A stretch of DNA of 64,000 nucleotides, taken from Tetraselmis striata. Its lineage: Eukaryota > Chlorophyta > Chlorodendrophyceae > Chlorodendrales > Chlorodendraceae. Below are positions 21,330 through 33,599 of this stretch, piece after piece (position 1 is the first letter of the stretch; every line of letters begins with the position of its first letter). The notes under the pieces were generated by a model, which was not told the origin of the DNA, ran no database searches, and saw nothing but the letters and a program-made list of their open reading frames with translations. The position numbers and the translations under genes were made by a program. Where the stretch lies: positions 39,509-103,508 of the forward strand of contig VCJN01001712.1 of NCBI GenBank assembly GCA_006384855.1, written 5' to 3'.

Positions 21330-21984
21330 GGTAACGCACGGACGTACGGATGAGAATGTCGCACACGGGTGGTGAGCCGGGTGTGGTCTTGAACAACATG
21401 GGGTGACCTTGCTCGCAACATGTTACAGACAGTTATTACATCGCTGCGTGGAACGCAGCGAAAACTGGAAGATGGCAGGCTCAGCTGTGATGGCTGCTTT
21501 TATGTCTACTCGTGCTGCACCCAAAAAGAGCGCAACGACAGGTGCCTAGTTCCCGTACTACTGAGCAGCACTTGTAGCTGAAAAGCGGTTAGGTCGAGGG
21601 AGGAAACCCAAGTTTAGTTAGATCCTATCCAAGTAACGTACCCCGTCCTACTTGTTGATACGTACTAGTCTTCAGCGAGCAATTCAGCGACTAACTATTG
21701 ATACCCGGCCGGGCTACGAGGATTGTTAGCGACTGCTGCTGTACCTACCGTAGTCGCGACGGGTACACATACTACAGCAGGGCGGGTACCGATTACGATC
21801 TCGGTTACCCATACGGCGCCCTGATGCTGGTCCCCCGTCGCTACCTGGATTCTAACCAATCCTGAAGTGTCCGATCCCCTGGTCCTACCGCCGCTCACGG
21901 AGGACTTCATAAAATGTGAGAAGAAATATTTAATAAGGACTATAAAAATTATAAATAATGGGTTCCTCAATAAACTTAAACCAA

Positions 21985-22082
21985 AGCAAAGTTCGCCCCA
22001 TGAGATCGGCCGAAGCCGCCCCAGCGCTTGACCTCTTGCTGCGCCAACTGCACTCGTAGGTCTGGCATAGCCCTACGACCAT
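21985..22082. repeat. About 95-bp repeat, copy 1
   Basis: Close match in the same orientation to 62983-63075. Shared words include cggccgaagccgccccagc and gtaggtctggcat. On the minus strand both copies can encode MPDLR.QLAQ and a WGGFGR peptide. Confidence 0.65.
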
Positions 22083-22596
22083 TGCCTCATTGGAACCCCG
22101 AAGGGCTAATGCATGAACCGGGTATATACCCGGGACACGCCGCCGGGCCGATACTACCGAAGTACATCGACCAGGATTCAATTTCGGGACCTCTCGCATA
22201 CGAGACGACCGCTCAACCGAGCGGACGAGGAACGTTATATCCCTAGGGATATCCCATATCTGTACTCTATAAGAGTGCTCAGCGCGCGCTGCCCGTCGGT
22301 TGCAGTCAGCATATCTGCGCGGTGGCGGGGATGGATCGTCGATGGATCCAGCGATGATTCTCACTGCTGCGATCGGCGACGGGACGAACGGCGAAGTGAT
22401 CGGAGACAGCGGAGAACCAATAAAGATCGGAGACAACTTGAGCAGCCCGTGACTTTCACGGGTAGTGTCTCGTCGTCGGTGTCTCGCCTGCTCCAGCTCG
22501 TCGATCCAGTCTTCTGGTCTCGTCAACATATCCCCTTACTCCAGCGCTGGGGTGTTCAGGGAAGCGTTTCCGACCAAACACTAGCGGGAGTGCGGC

Positions 22597-24472
22597 ATGA
22601 CTGAACACACAGCCCACGTTACCCTCAACGCGGAGCGCGCCTCCAGCTCAGCCAGGCCCCAACGGAATCGCCTGGTGCTGCGAGCGATTGCGCGGCAGCC
22701 CACGCGTTGGTTGCCTTCGGAGGCAAAGGTGGCGTTGAACGTGGTGATGGATGCCGCGATAATTGAGGCGCCACCCCCGGAGAATGCTCGGATATCGTAC
22801 TCTCACGTTGTTGGTGTGTTGCTGAGGCTCCTAATTTGCTCAAACACAAATGAAAAATCCTCTGCGTGCAGTCCGTCTCACTCTGCCCTGGCTGCCTCTG
22901 TGATGTACCTTCCACCTTACACAAGCTTGCGAACAGCGCCCGATGAAGTGGGCAGCCTGCCGGGAGAACGTGTGTGCCTTATGAATCCCCTCCCGCCGCA
23001 GTGATTGACAACTTTTTCGATGAGGAGCAGCGCCAACAGCTACAGGACGCAATTACACATTCTGGTGAAGACGCTTGGCGAAGTGCATATTTCCTTTATG
23101 AAACATTAGATTGCTACGTAGCCGATGTGCATGAGCTCATGCGAGCTTGCTGCAGAGCTTGATGTGATGCCTTCCACATGTGTTCAGGATGGGACCACAG
23201 ACAAGGGCCGCCAGAGGACAAGTGGGAGCGCCGCACATGCGATGGAGCGAATCTTCCACCTACATGGGGCCTGAAGGTACCTGCCAGGGACTATGAGTAT
23301 GTACTCACACATAAATGTGAGGGAAATTACGGTAAGTATCTGCGATTGACAGCAGACGCTTCACCTGCTGCCAGACGAGCGTGTTGGACAGTCTAGCATC
23401 AGGAGACGTGGACGCAGTGACAGAGATACAATCCAGACTATGCATGCTCTATCCAGAGGTAGGAACGAGTTCTCTTGGCGGCAAGATATTCAATGCCCTC
23501 CCCCTGCACCTATGGCCATTGAAGCGATGTTTGTGCAATCACCGCTGCGCACTGACATGATGCTATGTACACAGTATGACATTGTTCACCTTCCATCGGA
23601 GGCCATGCAGGCGCATGGTCTGGGCAACTCACCACCGTCCAGTCCCAGTCAGCCCCCTCAGAGCGGCAGTTCAAGGATGTTTGACTGCTGCTCAATCCTG
23701 GCGAATGCCGCAGTGGTCGGGGATGCTTTCCAGTGGCACATAGATGCAGACCCGGCGGCGATGCCGCCCTCCACATGGACGGCGACCTTCGGGGACTACT
23801 GCAATGGGGAGCCTGGCAAGTACGATAGCTGTTCCAACCAAGCCCACTCACGTTGACCAGCATCCAGACGCACAGCACCCCTTCGGCTGGTGAAAATCCT
23901 CAAGCACCACCCCCTAATGACGCTGTGCACACACAGGCCCCTTCTTGTCAGCCTGCTGCTGTACCTGAACGACACCTGGCCGCGTCACTTCGATGCGGAA
24001 ACGCTATTTCTAGACTGCAGCGAGGATGTGGGCATCCTTGTCCGCCCCAAGGTGGGGGAGCTCGTTAATTGCGCACATGATCACTGGTCAGGGAGCCCCA
24101 ATGCTTTGAGCTAATGGCGTACCTGTTGCATTGCCAGCCGTACCGCGCTGTCCTCATGGACCAAGACGTCCTGCACCGGCTTTCGGCTCCCAGCCTGCAG
24201 GCAGGGCTGCCCAGGTGACTCTTGGACGCTGCATATGTTTACATTCATCCGGATTAATCGGTGTCAGCATTTCAAGCTGCTCCGTGCACCCTGGTAGGTT
24301 GCAGCTGATGATTGCAAGATGCGGTGGCAGGTACAGCCTGGTGTGGAAGCTTGCGTTTGTCCCTAAGAAGCCCGGGCAGAAGTGCTGCTTGTCAAGGTGG
24401 GCAAGCCAGACTGAAGAGCAGCGCCATTCTCCCTGCAGCGGCTGTCTTTCTGATTCTCAACAGAGCAGCTAG
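22597..24472 (+). CDS. 2-oxoglutarate/Fe(II)-dependent oxygenase (prolyl-hydroxylase-like fold)
   Basis: The C-terminal exons are firm. About 23491-23820 holds VGDAFQWHIDADP, giving the metal-binding H-x-D. 23937-24051 holds LLVSLLLYLNDTWPRHFDAETLFLD and GILVRP. About 24138-24213 holds RAVLMDQDVLHRLSAPS, supplying the distal His. The last exon begins at GCAG|GTACAG near 24333 (YSLVWKLAFVPK) and ends at 24472. An earlier exon near 23000-23060 reads VIDNFFDEEQRQQLQDAI, the usual opening of such domains, followed by exons near 23188-23340 and 23350-23458 (VLDSLASGDVDAVTEIQ). The N-terminal exon may begin at ATG 22597, but this is weak. Fe(II)/2OG enzymes hydroxylate proteins or small molecules; the substrate is unknown. 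The usual 2OG-binding basic residue could be the Arg or Lys flanking the YSLVWK strand. Confidence 0.75.
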
Positions 24473-25318
24473 ACTGATCGAGGATGGCCACCGCAACACT
24501 AACCAAGCAAAAAGTGACATTTATTGCATTGGAAGACAGCGATTAGTGACTGGTATTGGGTCATAACGATGCTTATCCAGTGTGCCTCCGATTCCCTAAT
24601 CAACGTCATGCAGCTTAGAGAAGCCAGTGAGCTATGGTATGGGTGTATCTCACAGCGCGTGCACATGTTGTGACATCGCCTGTGCGTGCCCATAATATAC
24701 CAGGCCAGAGTGGGGACGACCCACGCCTCTCGGGTCGGCAGCTCGCCTGGAGCAGCTTAAACGCCGGTTGCCATCTGCGGCTAGAAGGGAGGACGCTGAC
24801 ACTGAGAGCAGGGGCGACACGAAGAGATGCAAGGCTGCAGGCGACTGAAGACTAAATGCCTCTGCCCATGTGGATATGGAGCACAAATGATTGATAATAG
24901 CCGTGCGGCTGGGCGCCGGCGGCGCGCACAGTTATGGTGTAATTCCAGGTATATTGCACACATCCTATTCTGTGAAGATCCGGACCCGTGCACTTCAAAG
25001 GCACGATGTTCATGCCTGTGTCAATAGCAGGCACAATGCATGCAAATTTTCCAGCTCGGAGCACCAGCTAGATGCAGTGTCACGATTGTTAGAGCGATAC
25101 AGGGAACAATTCACCTGCATTACATGGGAGTTTCCATGTGCAGACACATATGCCCACATTTACCAACTTAAATGTGTCATATCTTTATGCGTGCTCTTAA
25201 AGTCTTCCAGGCCAAAATCAGGGCTTTTTCAATACAATAAATTTGACTGTAATAAGCCCTCTCGGTTATTAATTAGTGCTTGACCCAACTCGTGAGGTCG
25301 TCTTGCGGCGGAACAACC
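24473..25318. other. Intergenic, no gene seen
   Basis: Short frames on both strands without domain signature or convincing splice structure. Confidence 0.4.
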
Positions 25319-26582
25319 CTATGGCGCACGCTTCTCGGCCTCACCGGCGCAATACTCCGCTGCAGCGATGTTGCCGTGAGGAAGGTCATACCACCCCTCC
25401 CACTCCACCTTGTTCTTCAAAACATCTTGTCTCTGGGTGCGATGGTTGGTCGGCGGGGAGGTGGGATTGGGCAGCTGCTCGCAGCTCGGCGTGCCCTCGG
25501 ACTGCAGTCGATGTGCGCGTGCCTCGAGAACCCGGCGCTTCTCCTGTAGAGCGTAGGCGAGCTTGAGGTTGTTGTGGTTGCAGTGGTAGGCGAGCTCTTG
25601 GCGCAGACGATCGGCGGCAGCTGCCGCCTGCGCTGCTAGCAGTAGCTGCACGACGGCCGGGGCCGTGACCGCGGCCGGCCGGATAGGTGGTTCGGGAACA
25701 CGCCGAAGCACGCGAGTGGAGTCACTGTCGGGACGGTCACGAGCGCTGGAGGCATGTATGCACGCCTGGCGAGTCGGGATGTATATGGGGGTGCTGCCAC
25801 TGGAGCAAGTGCGCTCGAGCGGAGGCGCTCCCTCAGAGTGTGGGTGACTCGCCTGGTGATCAACATCATCAGTACTATACTTTTGCAGCGCATCGGCAGA
25901 AATTGCTTTTTTGCCCGAGAAACGCAACATGTCCAGGGCCGCGTCAGATGACGGCTGGAATCGCTGCGAAACTGCGAGAAGTTCGTCACCCATAGCAAGG
26001 AGCTGGTCACGTAGAAGAGAAACTGGCCGAGATACGGGTGAGACGCCCTGGGAAGAGGTGGATGGCGAAGGGCATTCCGGCTGCTTCCGGAAGACGTCGT
26101 CGCCGCTGCTGCCGTGTTTGTTAGGTTGTCCGTTTCTGACAACGAGCCCAGGGGAAAGCGGCCCGCAATCCGGCACAACGGAACCTCCCAGCCCTCCTGC
26201 AGACGCCGTCTGGATCCCAATCGAGGTACAAGTTGATAATCCTGCACTGGGATTCGTGTTGAAGCCGACGACGCGTTGGCTCGGTGAGGTTGACATCTTG
26301 CTGCTGCCGTTGTCGAGGTTGCTGCCGTTAACTGATTGAATGAGGTAGAGCTGTCCGGTGCGGGCGCACTCGTACCGCACCGTATGTGCAAGGTTGCATC
26401 TAAAGATTAGGTGTCCAGCATCTAGTCTGCTCTCCGGAGCAGGGTCTGCTCTCATGATACATATGTAGTAGACCTGTCGTTGCGAGTATCAGGTCGCCGG
26501 TTTCCAGTGACATGACAGCTGAGTAATCGTTCGTGGTATTTCCGGTTACATATACCTGACGAATAAGAACCGGCGCACCCAT
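25319..26582 (-). CDS. Unrecognised protein with C-terminal coiled coil
   Basis: A single open frame of 378 codons starts at ATG 26455 and ends at 25319; an internal Met (MSTSPSQRVVGFN) near 26297 is an alternative start. The chain is Ser/Pro-rich up to about residue 130, then has an Leu-rich helix (SLLRDQLLAMGDELLAVSQ), a Ser/His-rich linker, and an Ala/Leu-rich helix (VQLLLAAQAAAAADRLRQEL followed by LKLAYALQEKRRVLEA) that should form a coiled coil. An upstream frame from ATG 26582 (MGAPVLIRQVYVTGNTTNDY) overlaps and may be a 5' exon. Length without stops and codon use support a real gene. No family is recognised. Confidence 0.55.
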
Positions 26583-27086
26583 GGCTCACCCTTCAAGAAA
26601 ACGCCGATTACAGAACCACCGCCATGTAACCATAACACAATCATAATATACAGTTCGAGACGGAAGACTGCATTATGAGCGGCTTTTCTCCACGAAATCT
26701 AGACGAATGCTACGAATTGAAACGCAGCGGGCCGTAAATTTCACCGGAAGGTCTCTATTAGTAATACAAACTCGTAGTACTTAGTCCTCGCCGCGGCTGA
26801 TAGCCTACCCCGGGGCGGGGTTCCTGACAGCTAAGTGACTTCGTGGTTCCCTTCGCTCCTCTTGGTTCTTGGCTCCCTGTCCTCCTGCTCGACCTTGGTT
26901 TCAGGCTTATGTCTCTCTTTTGCTGGCAACCTTTCATAGTTGCTGTTAGTTCTGTTTGCTTGTAGAGCGCTTTTGTGAATAATAAAGCCTTGATGTAATA
27001 AAAATTATTATAACTCGTAGTCCTTAGACCAGCTCTCGCTCCCAGCACCAGTACCTGCTAGTACAGGTACCGGCATTTTTGCAAAA

Positions 27087-27190
27087 AGTTGATTTGTTAC
27101 TGCCCTTTTTGTAATTCACATCAAAACTGAGATAGTACTGTAATTGAACACACCAGTACCTACCTATCAGTACCTTTTGTAATTCACACC
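27087..27190 (+). mobile_element. Two short retroelement 3'-end fragments
   Basis: The first (about 27087-27120) carries gttgattt...actgccc before tttttgtaattcaca. The second (about 27174-27189) is just the ttttgtaattcacacc motif. Both match the 3' terminus of the RT/endonuclease element. GTACC-rich sequence lies around them. Confidence 0.5.
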
Positions 27191-27450
27191 AGTATGGGGA
27201 TACCCACCAGTACCTGTAGCCGCTAGCTGCACGCTGTTGGAGGAATAAATAAAATACCGGATCTATGGTGCTGATGGGTTACCAGTACTTCATACTAGCG
27301 TAGTAAGAAGCAAAGCATTTACGACCAGTAATTTAAAAATCTATCATCCATATGGTTATATTAAATTAGATATATGCTGAGTCTATGAAGTAGGAGCTAT
27401 GTTTCCGCCCCAGGGAAAAATTAAAAATGAAGTAACTCCTACGACCAGTT

Positions 27451-27888
27451 GTTTTTTCGTCCCCGGGACAGGACTGGCACCAGTTAAACCCTTGCAGCGT
27501 CTACGACGGCCGTTTAGGCAGCGATCCAGTTGCGGATAGATTTGGGCATTAGATCGATTTGGGCATGCGACGCCATGACGCTGTTGTAGTCAAGAAGCAA
27601 ATTGCATAAGCATTCTACAAGACTGGTTAGAGGTCAGTGACTGAATTTCCAACATTTTTTGGATCACCGTCTACATTGGATCATTGGATGGGCATTGGAT
27701 CGATTTAGGCATGCGACGGCATGACATTTGTAGTCAAGAAGCAAATTGCAAAAGCATTCTACAAGACTGATTAGAGGTCAGCGACTGAATTTCCAACATT
27801 TTTTGGATCACCGTCTACAACCCTACAGGGTACCATCAAAATAGCCGGCACTGGTGCCAGTCCTGTCCCGGGGGCGGGGAAAAAAAAC
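27451..27888. mobile_element. MITE-like element with terminal inverted repeats
   Basis: The left arm 27451-27483 and right arm 27851-27888 are near-perfect inverted repeats sharing cccgggacaggactggcacc (reverse-complemented on the right) plus an outer T/A run. The interior contains two direct repeats of about 130 bp (27544-27675 and 27690-27819). No ORF. Total length about 440 bp. No obvious target-site duplication was confirmed. Confidence 0.75.
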
Positions 27889-28200
27889 CGGTACTGACCA
27901 CGAAAGGCCCGACCCGTTTGGGCGTCGGCCCATTGGAGTAATAATGCCTACCAGCCTATTACTCATCGTACTACCCGTGCTCCCATACTCACACTACATA
28001 CTGCATATCGTACCATCAATCGCCGCGACTGCTCGTAACGGGTACTGAACTATCAAACTACTGTCTCCGCCGGCCTGACGGTAGTTAAGTAGGGTCGAGT
28101 CCCGTCATCTGGTCGCTATCTCGACGATGCTGCGCCCGGTATCGCACCGGCAGATATCGCCCGGCCTTATCGCACCGCCCGGAACAACAACAGTCCCGGC

Positions 28201-31200
28201 GGTGTGAATTACAAAAATGCCAGTAATAGATCCACCGCCGCAAGCAATACCTACTAAAAGATCAACACAGCAAACCGCAGCCTAAATAAAGCGGCCCGCA
28301 TTCCGCACGATGAGGCGGGATGGATGAGTGATGCGGGCACGTTTCAGAGTCCGGGCCACGCGTGCACGTGTGTACGAGGGTGATCCAAGGACGGCATGTG
28401 CACGTTCGGCAACGGGACGGCAGATAGACGAATCTACGCCGTCTGGTGAGGCAGCGTGCAAGCTCTTGAGCCGCCAACAACTTTAGGACCCATGGAAATC
28501 TATCTCCAGCGAGTAAGGCCTCTTGGTGAGCCCGGGTGGTGGAATGAGTGCCCCGCCAAGAGAGGGCGCCCCGATCCGCGGTCAAGCATGCGACAACGCG
28601 CAATGTGCGGCGCACTCCTTGCTCTCTCACTCAATATGTGCCGAAGACCGCATTGAATAGGGGAGGGGTGATGTATTCGCGACATGTTCAGGATGTCTCG
28701 AAGTGGGGCCTTCTGTCCCGGCTCCGTGTTGTGCCGCGCTGCATTCCGCACTGCGAGCCCCCCGCCCAACAAGATGTGCTGAAACCGATCCACAACCATA
28801 GCCCGAAGTAGTATACTTTATCTTGGTGTATTATGGCAGGAGTGTACTTGCTTGACTGTACCGAATAGTCTTGAACTCCAACAACGTGGGCTTCAAGCTC
28901 CAGGGACCATAGCTCCCGGTCACGACGTTGAACGCCGGGAGGGAGAGCTCTGCGTCCGGCACCGGGTGCTTTAGTACGGTGTTGTCGAGAGGCACCGCCT
29001 GCTGGATCAAGTCATCCAAGCCACCTCCCGACGATACCCAGATCGTGAACACCGTGATCGCGATAGGCGTCTGCAATAGCGTCGTGATGTACACACGAGT
29101 GAGCGTCTTCAAGTGCGGGGAGGCTCATGAACGCGTCGCCACAGAGGACGACAATGACGGGGCTGTGCTATGCCGATCGACAATGATATGGCTCCCAATC
29201 GCCGGGGCCATGCATGGGCTAGGCAGAAAGAAGTACCTGCCGGCGGCGACCTCCCGCAGCTTATGCGGAGTCATGACCGTCCGCGCGGTGAGATGACCGT
29301 CCACATGCCCGACGCCGCGTCGTTTTGGTCTAACAAGATCAGTTTTCTACACATGTGACATGGAGAGTGCCCACCTCATTCTAAAGCAGGGAGTTGTGGG
29401 CCTGGTCTATAAATGCCGCCCCCTCCTCCGGCGAGCCTGACGCAGCCTCCACCTCCCGCTCCACCACGTGGACATCCGCATCGCTGAGGTGGCCGGTAGT
29501 ATCCGCATATGGAGGTGGCCCCACGCCTCGTGCACCGCCACGGGTAGCTGGCCGGCCCACGAGCATCGTTAAGGAAGTGGCCATACCTGCGGGCGGAAGA
29601 AGTTGCGTTCACGCTGCCTCGGCAACGTACGGACTCAAGTAGCTGTGGGTGAAAGAAACCATGGGTGGGGGTGTTGATGTCGGAGTTCCTAGTGAGGACC
29701 CTCGGGAGGATGTCGCTCATGCAGCCGAAGAAGGCGGCATCACGACGATTCACGAACGGTAGCCATGCGGCGGATGCCACCGCCCTTCAGCCGAGTGAGG
29801 AGGTTAAGCATGCTGCGCGCCTTGGCAACTGCATCCTCGCGCAAAGTAGTCGCCTCTGCTGCCGCCGTGGGGTCAGGGTCATGCAAAAGCTCCGCCAAGA
29901 AATGGGTGACCACCGGATTGGTGTCGGTTCTATATGTGGAGGGATGGAAAAATACCAAAAGCACCCACTCGGCCGCCGTGAGGGCGGTGACATCCACCGC
30001 CTCCGCGAAGGCCTACACCTCGGACGGGGGGAAGTTGCGGAGCCAATACCCCGCCATATGCTTCATGCAATGCTCGAGCATGGCCCATGCGTTGTGATGC
30101 AAAGCGTGGGTGTACCGACGGCTGGGCTTGGCAGATATGAGAATGCTTATTATAGGCAAACGTCCACCTCTTCTTGTAGCTCCTCCGCCTTGCCCGTGCC
30201 GATCGGAGTGGCACGTTGAGGACCGGGATGCCGTGGTGGCCATCCAGCTCGGGCCACTCGATGTCGGCCGGGGCCTCACGCCGCGCAGTCTCTGTGCCCG
30301 CGTTGTCCGCGTGCATCTTGTCGAAGCACACCCCAAACCCCTTAGACGCCTTGATGGACGTGCGGAAGGCGTCAAGGTCCGGCCAAACGTGCTCCGGCAA
30401 GCCCAACAAATATCCATTGTCGGTGTCGAAGCGTGCCGCCCCCTCTGTGACCTCCAACGTGTTGTCGCATTCTTCCACCTCGGGGTGAATCGCGACGCAA
30501 CGAGAAGCAGCATGTCGTGGCCAACGGCGCGCCCCATTGCACGCCGTCCTCCGACCGCAGAGCGGCGGACCGATCGTCCACGACGAGCATCAACGAATCC
30601 GTGGAGAGGGGTGGCAAGAGCGCACGAGTGACAGGTCGTAGAGGAGAGCAATTATATGGCGTTGGATGCTGGTGCGGCGCCACGCCTCGTTGTAAGCGTT
30701 GCGAAAGTCAAAGTGGACGATGACGGCACGCGGGCCAAGCTTCTTGGCGATGAGGCGGACACCGTGGATTAGCACGGAGTACTCCCTTGCGGAGATGCCG
30801 ACGCCAAGCTGAGACGGCGCAAGCACCTACACACACGCTTCTTTCTTGTTATTCACCACCGCCCGCTCCGTTGCGCGCCGCTCCGCCTCCCCGACTGCTA
30901 CATGCCGCACGTCCGGCCCCGCCCTCGCCTAGCTTCTTGACATGGGCCACAAGCCTAGCAGAGGCGAAGAGCTAGTTGAGCCACCCGGGCAGGCGACCTT
31001 GTAGGTACATTGAGGCGACCTCCGACATGCCGCGGACCGCCGCATGCCCCGACGCCGGGGCATATTCGCCCACCAGGCAACGGAGATTCTCATTGCGAAT
31101 GCCAAAGTGCCCCGCCGCCACTACGTGTTCCTTGAGCTGTTGGTACGGCACGCGCATGTCCACCGTCAGGGCGGCCTCGTCGACCGGACTATCATACGCG

Positions 31201-32860
31201 GCGTCTGGGATTAGGTGGCCACGGGACGTGTGCTTGCCGCGCAGCTAGACGAGGATAGCAAAATCGGATAGGTCGCCCACACCCGCAAAAGATCGTATGC
31301 CCGCCGCTAGGGAGAGCTCTCCGTCCTTCACAAAATAACAACGCCACCACGGCGCCCGCGGTGCCCACAAGCAGCGCCGCGAAAAGGTCAGCATCCGCCC
31401 AACGCTGGCGGGAATGTGCGGCATAGAGCGCGTCGGTGCGGGCGTCGTCCCATGAGCGTTGGAGTTTGGTCATGCGTCGCTCGGCGAATGCGCGGAAGCA
31501 TCACGCCAAGGCTTACCGCCGCCGCCACCCGCCTCGGCCCGGGGCCATGGGCAACAGTTGCGGCAACAAGTACTTCCACTTCAACGCCCTATCCAACACC
31601 ATGGGGTCATCGACCTCCATAGCCGCCACCATTTGCTCATCACGCAGCTTTGTGCCTCCGCCCACGCTTGTTGGAAGTCGATAGGGACAGCAATCTCCAT
31701 CGACATCTCCGCCGGCATGTACACCATGTATAATTTAAGCCTGAGGGGTGGTCCACCGCACCCCATCCCACCCCCGCGCCAGTCGGAGATGGGCGAGTAG
31801 GGGGCGGATACGGACACCGAGCCCGCGACGCCTTGCTACCGGGGCGGCCGGCCGGTGCACCCACCTCTATCGGAGCGGGAGCGACAACCGGGCGGGGGCG
31901 CTACGGCGCCCCAGAACATAGCGACGGACTGCAATGCGGGCGACGACACCACCGACGACTGTCCCGCTCCACCGGCGTGGCGCGCCCCCCGACAGCGGTG
32001 CCACTCGGCCAGTATGGTGCGCGCCTTGGCAAGCCACGCACCGGCGACCACAGCGAAGGCCACCACGTCAGCCGGGTGGTGCCTAACGCGGGCGGACTGG
32101 TACGACATGGTTGGGGAGTCGATCCGAGGCGCCCACGCGGCGCCCGCGGCGACGCCAACGACTAACATCCCGTCGGCAATTGCCCAAGCCGCCGCCGGCG
32201 CTCTGGCCCGCCGCGCCTACCCTCTGCCGTGTAGCCTGGAGTGCAGATGGGCGAGAGCATCGAGGCCGGTGAGCACCGGGCTGCGGTTGTCACCACACGG
32301 CCGCGAATGGGGCCGCTTGGAGACTTCGTGGCCGGTCAGAAAAAACTAAGTCGTCATCGCGCTGCGACGCGCCGGGCCCCGAAGTAGTGTTGAATGCAGC
32401 GAGGCGGCGACGCAGACGGGGAAACGCGCGCGCCGGTCGTACTTGCCACGCCTGCCGCATACTCGGGAATCGCCGACCGGCTCGCCGCCTAGGCATACGT
32501 GCCAGCCAGCGGGGCAGCACGCGATGGCGGTGCGGGCGGGCTCGGCCGCCTTGGCTCGGCGGCGCCGGACGCACTCCCGTTGGACGGCGATGCCGCGGGC
32601 GACGCCCCCGGCAACAGTGCGTTTTGTCGCACCATCGGCGGACGGCGCGGACATCGCGCGGCGCCCTGCCGGATACAAGCGACCCGCCACAGCCAAGGCG
32701 TCAGGTGCTGTCGAGTGGGAGGGGGTGAGGGCAGCCCCGCGGTCCGGGCGTCGGATGAGGCATGGCGACGAACGGGCCATGGGCGCCTCCGGGGCCGTTG
32801 GTGAGGGCACTGGCGATGAGGGCACTATCAGTGCAATAATAGTATTGGCAGTCGCTACTT
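28201..32860 (-). mobile_element. RT/endonuclease retroelement, copy 1
   Basis: About 4.65 kb, read right to left. It begins with a Pro/Ala-rich ORF1-like region (about 32860-31600), then linker frames with DMRVPYQQLKEHVVAAG (about 31160-31110), reverse transcriptase, and a C-terminal PD-(D/E)XK-like domain. The 3' end is at the tail motif (28201-28217). It is broken into many frames, so it is not functional as read. The same order is seen in copy 2 at 58.2-62.8 kb. Confidence 0.75.
28830..30826 (-). pseudogene. Reverse transcriptase plus PD-(D/E)XK-like endonuclease, degenerate
   Basis: RT motif A is FDFRNAYNEAW (about 30718-30686). Motif B is GVQWGAPLA, where copy 2 has GVQQGAPLA (about 30548-30519). 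Motif C is FDTDNGYLLG, where copy 2 has ADD (about 30432-30405), so the second catalytic Asp is Asn. The C-terminal domain keeps VPDAELSLPAFNVV and LLEFKTIRY (about 28965-28855), spaced like a restriction-type endonuclease site. In RLE-bearing non-LTR retrotransposons such an endonuclease nicks the target for primed reverse transcription. Frameshifts separate the segments. Confidence 0.7.
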
Positions 32861-32955
32861 GCATGATACTTACGTGGGCTAGCTGCGGAACGCGATCGGG
32901 AAATCACTTGAAAAGGCACTAGGAAACACCCACTACGGCGACTACGAGGGGATAG

Positions 32956-33568
32956 CTACTCGTATGATATAGCTACATGAGCTAGATGCAAAAGGCGATC
33001 AAAAAATACCCGAAAAGGCAATGGGAAACGTCCACGACAGCAATTGTGAGGTGAAAGCAACACTGCCAAAAGATGATGTGGAATGAGCACGGGCAGACGT
33101 ATCAGGCTTGGCCGCGTATGCACTGCGGCAGAGAGAATGCCGGCCATGGTACCATGCACGGCCGCATAGACTCGCTTCAACAACCCATGCCGCGTGCGCG
33201 ACAAATGATGGCGGAACTCAGCGGGCAAGCTGGCGACAAAGTTCCAAAGAGCATGGACGGAGTGACCACGCAGGAAGCATGAAGTCGGGGCGGAAGGGCC
33301 GACTGGGAAGTTGCGTGCGCACGGCAAGCAACACCGCGAAGATGTAGACCACCGTCAAAGGGGATTTTCCGAGGCGGCCGCGGTCCTCAACCACAAAAGG
33401 GTAGTACGGGTGAGCATCATGCACTTGGGAGGAAGACGCCCGGTCCGCCGCCAGCTTGTTGTGCTCCGTCTTGGTCGCCGCGATCTCCCGGGGTGCACCT
33501 GCGGGGGTCGTTGCCCCAAGGTAGGGGTCGTGGAGGACACGCACGCGGAATAGATCATGTAATCGCAC

Positions 33569-33599
<31 letters not shown>

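Larger units (their letters stand above)
18757..21640 (-). mobile_element. YR element family A, copy 1
   Basis: Unit made of a 5' region (about 21640-21440), the Gag-like ORF and the tyrosine recombinase, all on the minus strand. The 5' region matches sequence found at both ends of copy 2 (44590-44480 and 41780-41570), including words such as atgtctactcgtgctgca. The 3' terminus is not defined because the element meets DDE-element debris near 18620. Confidence 0.65.

Noticed and set aside
31836..32349. Several long Arg/Ala/Pro-rich frames on both strands
   Set aside because: High-GC shadows of the ORF1-like region of RT element copy 1.
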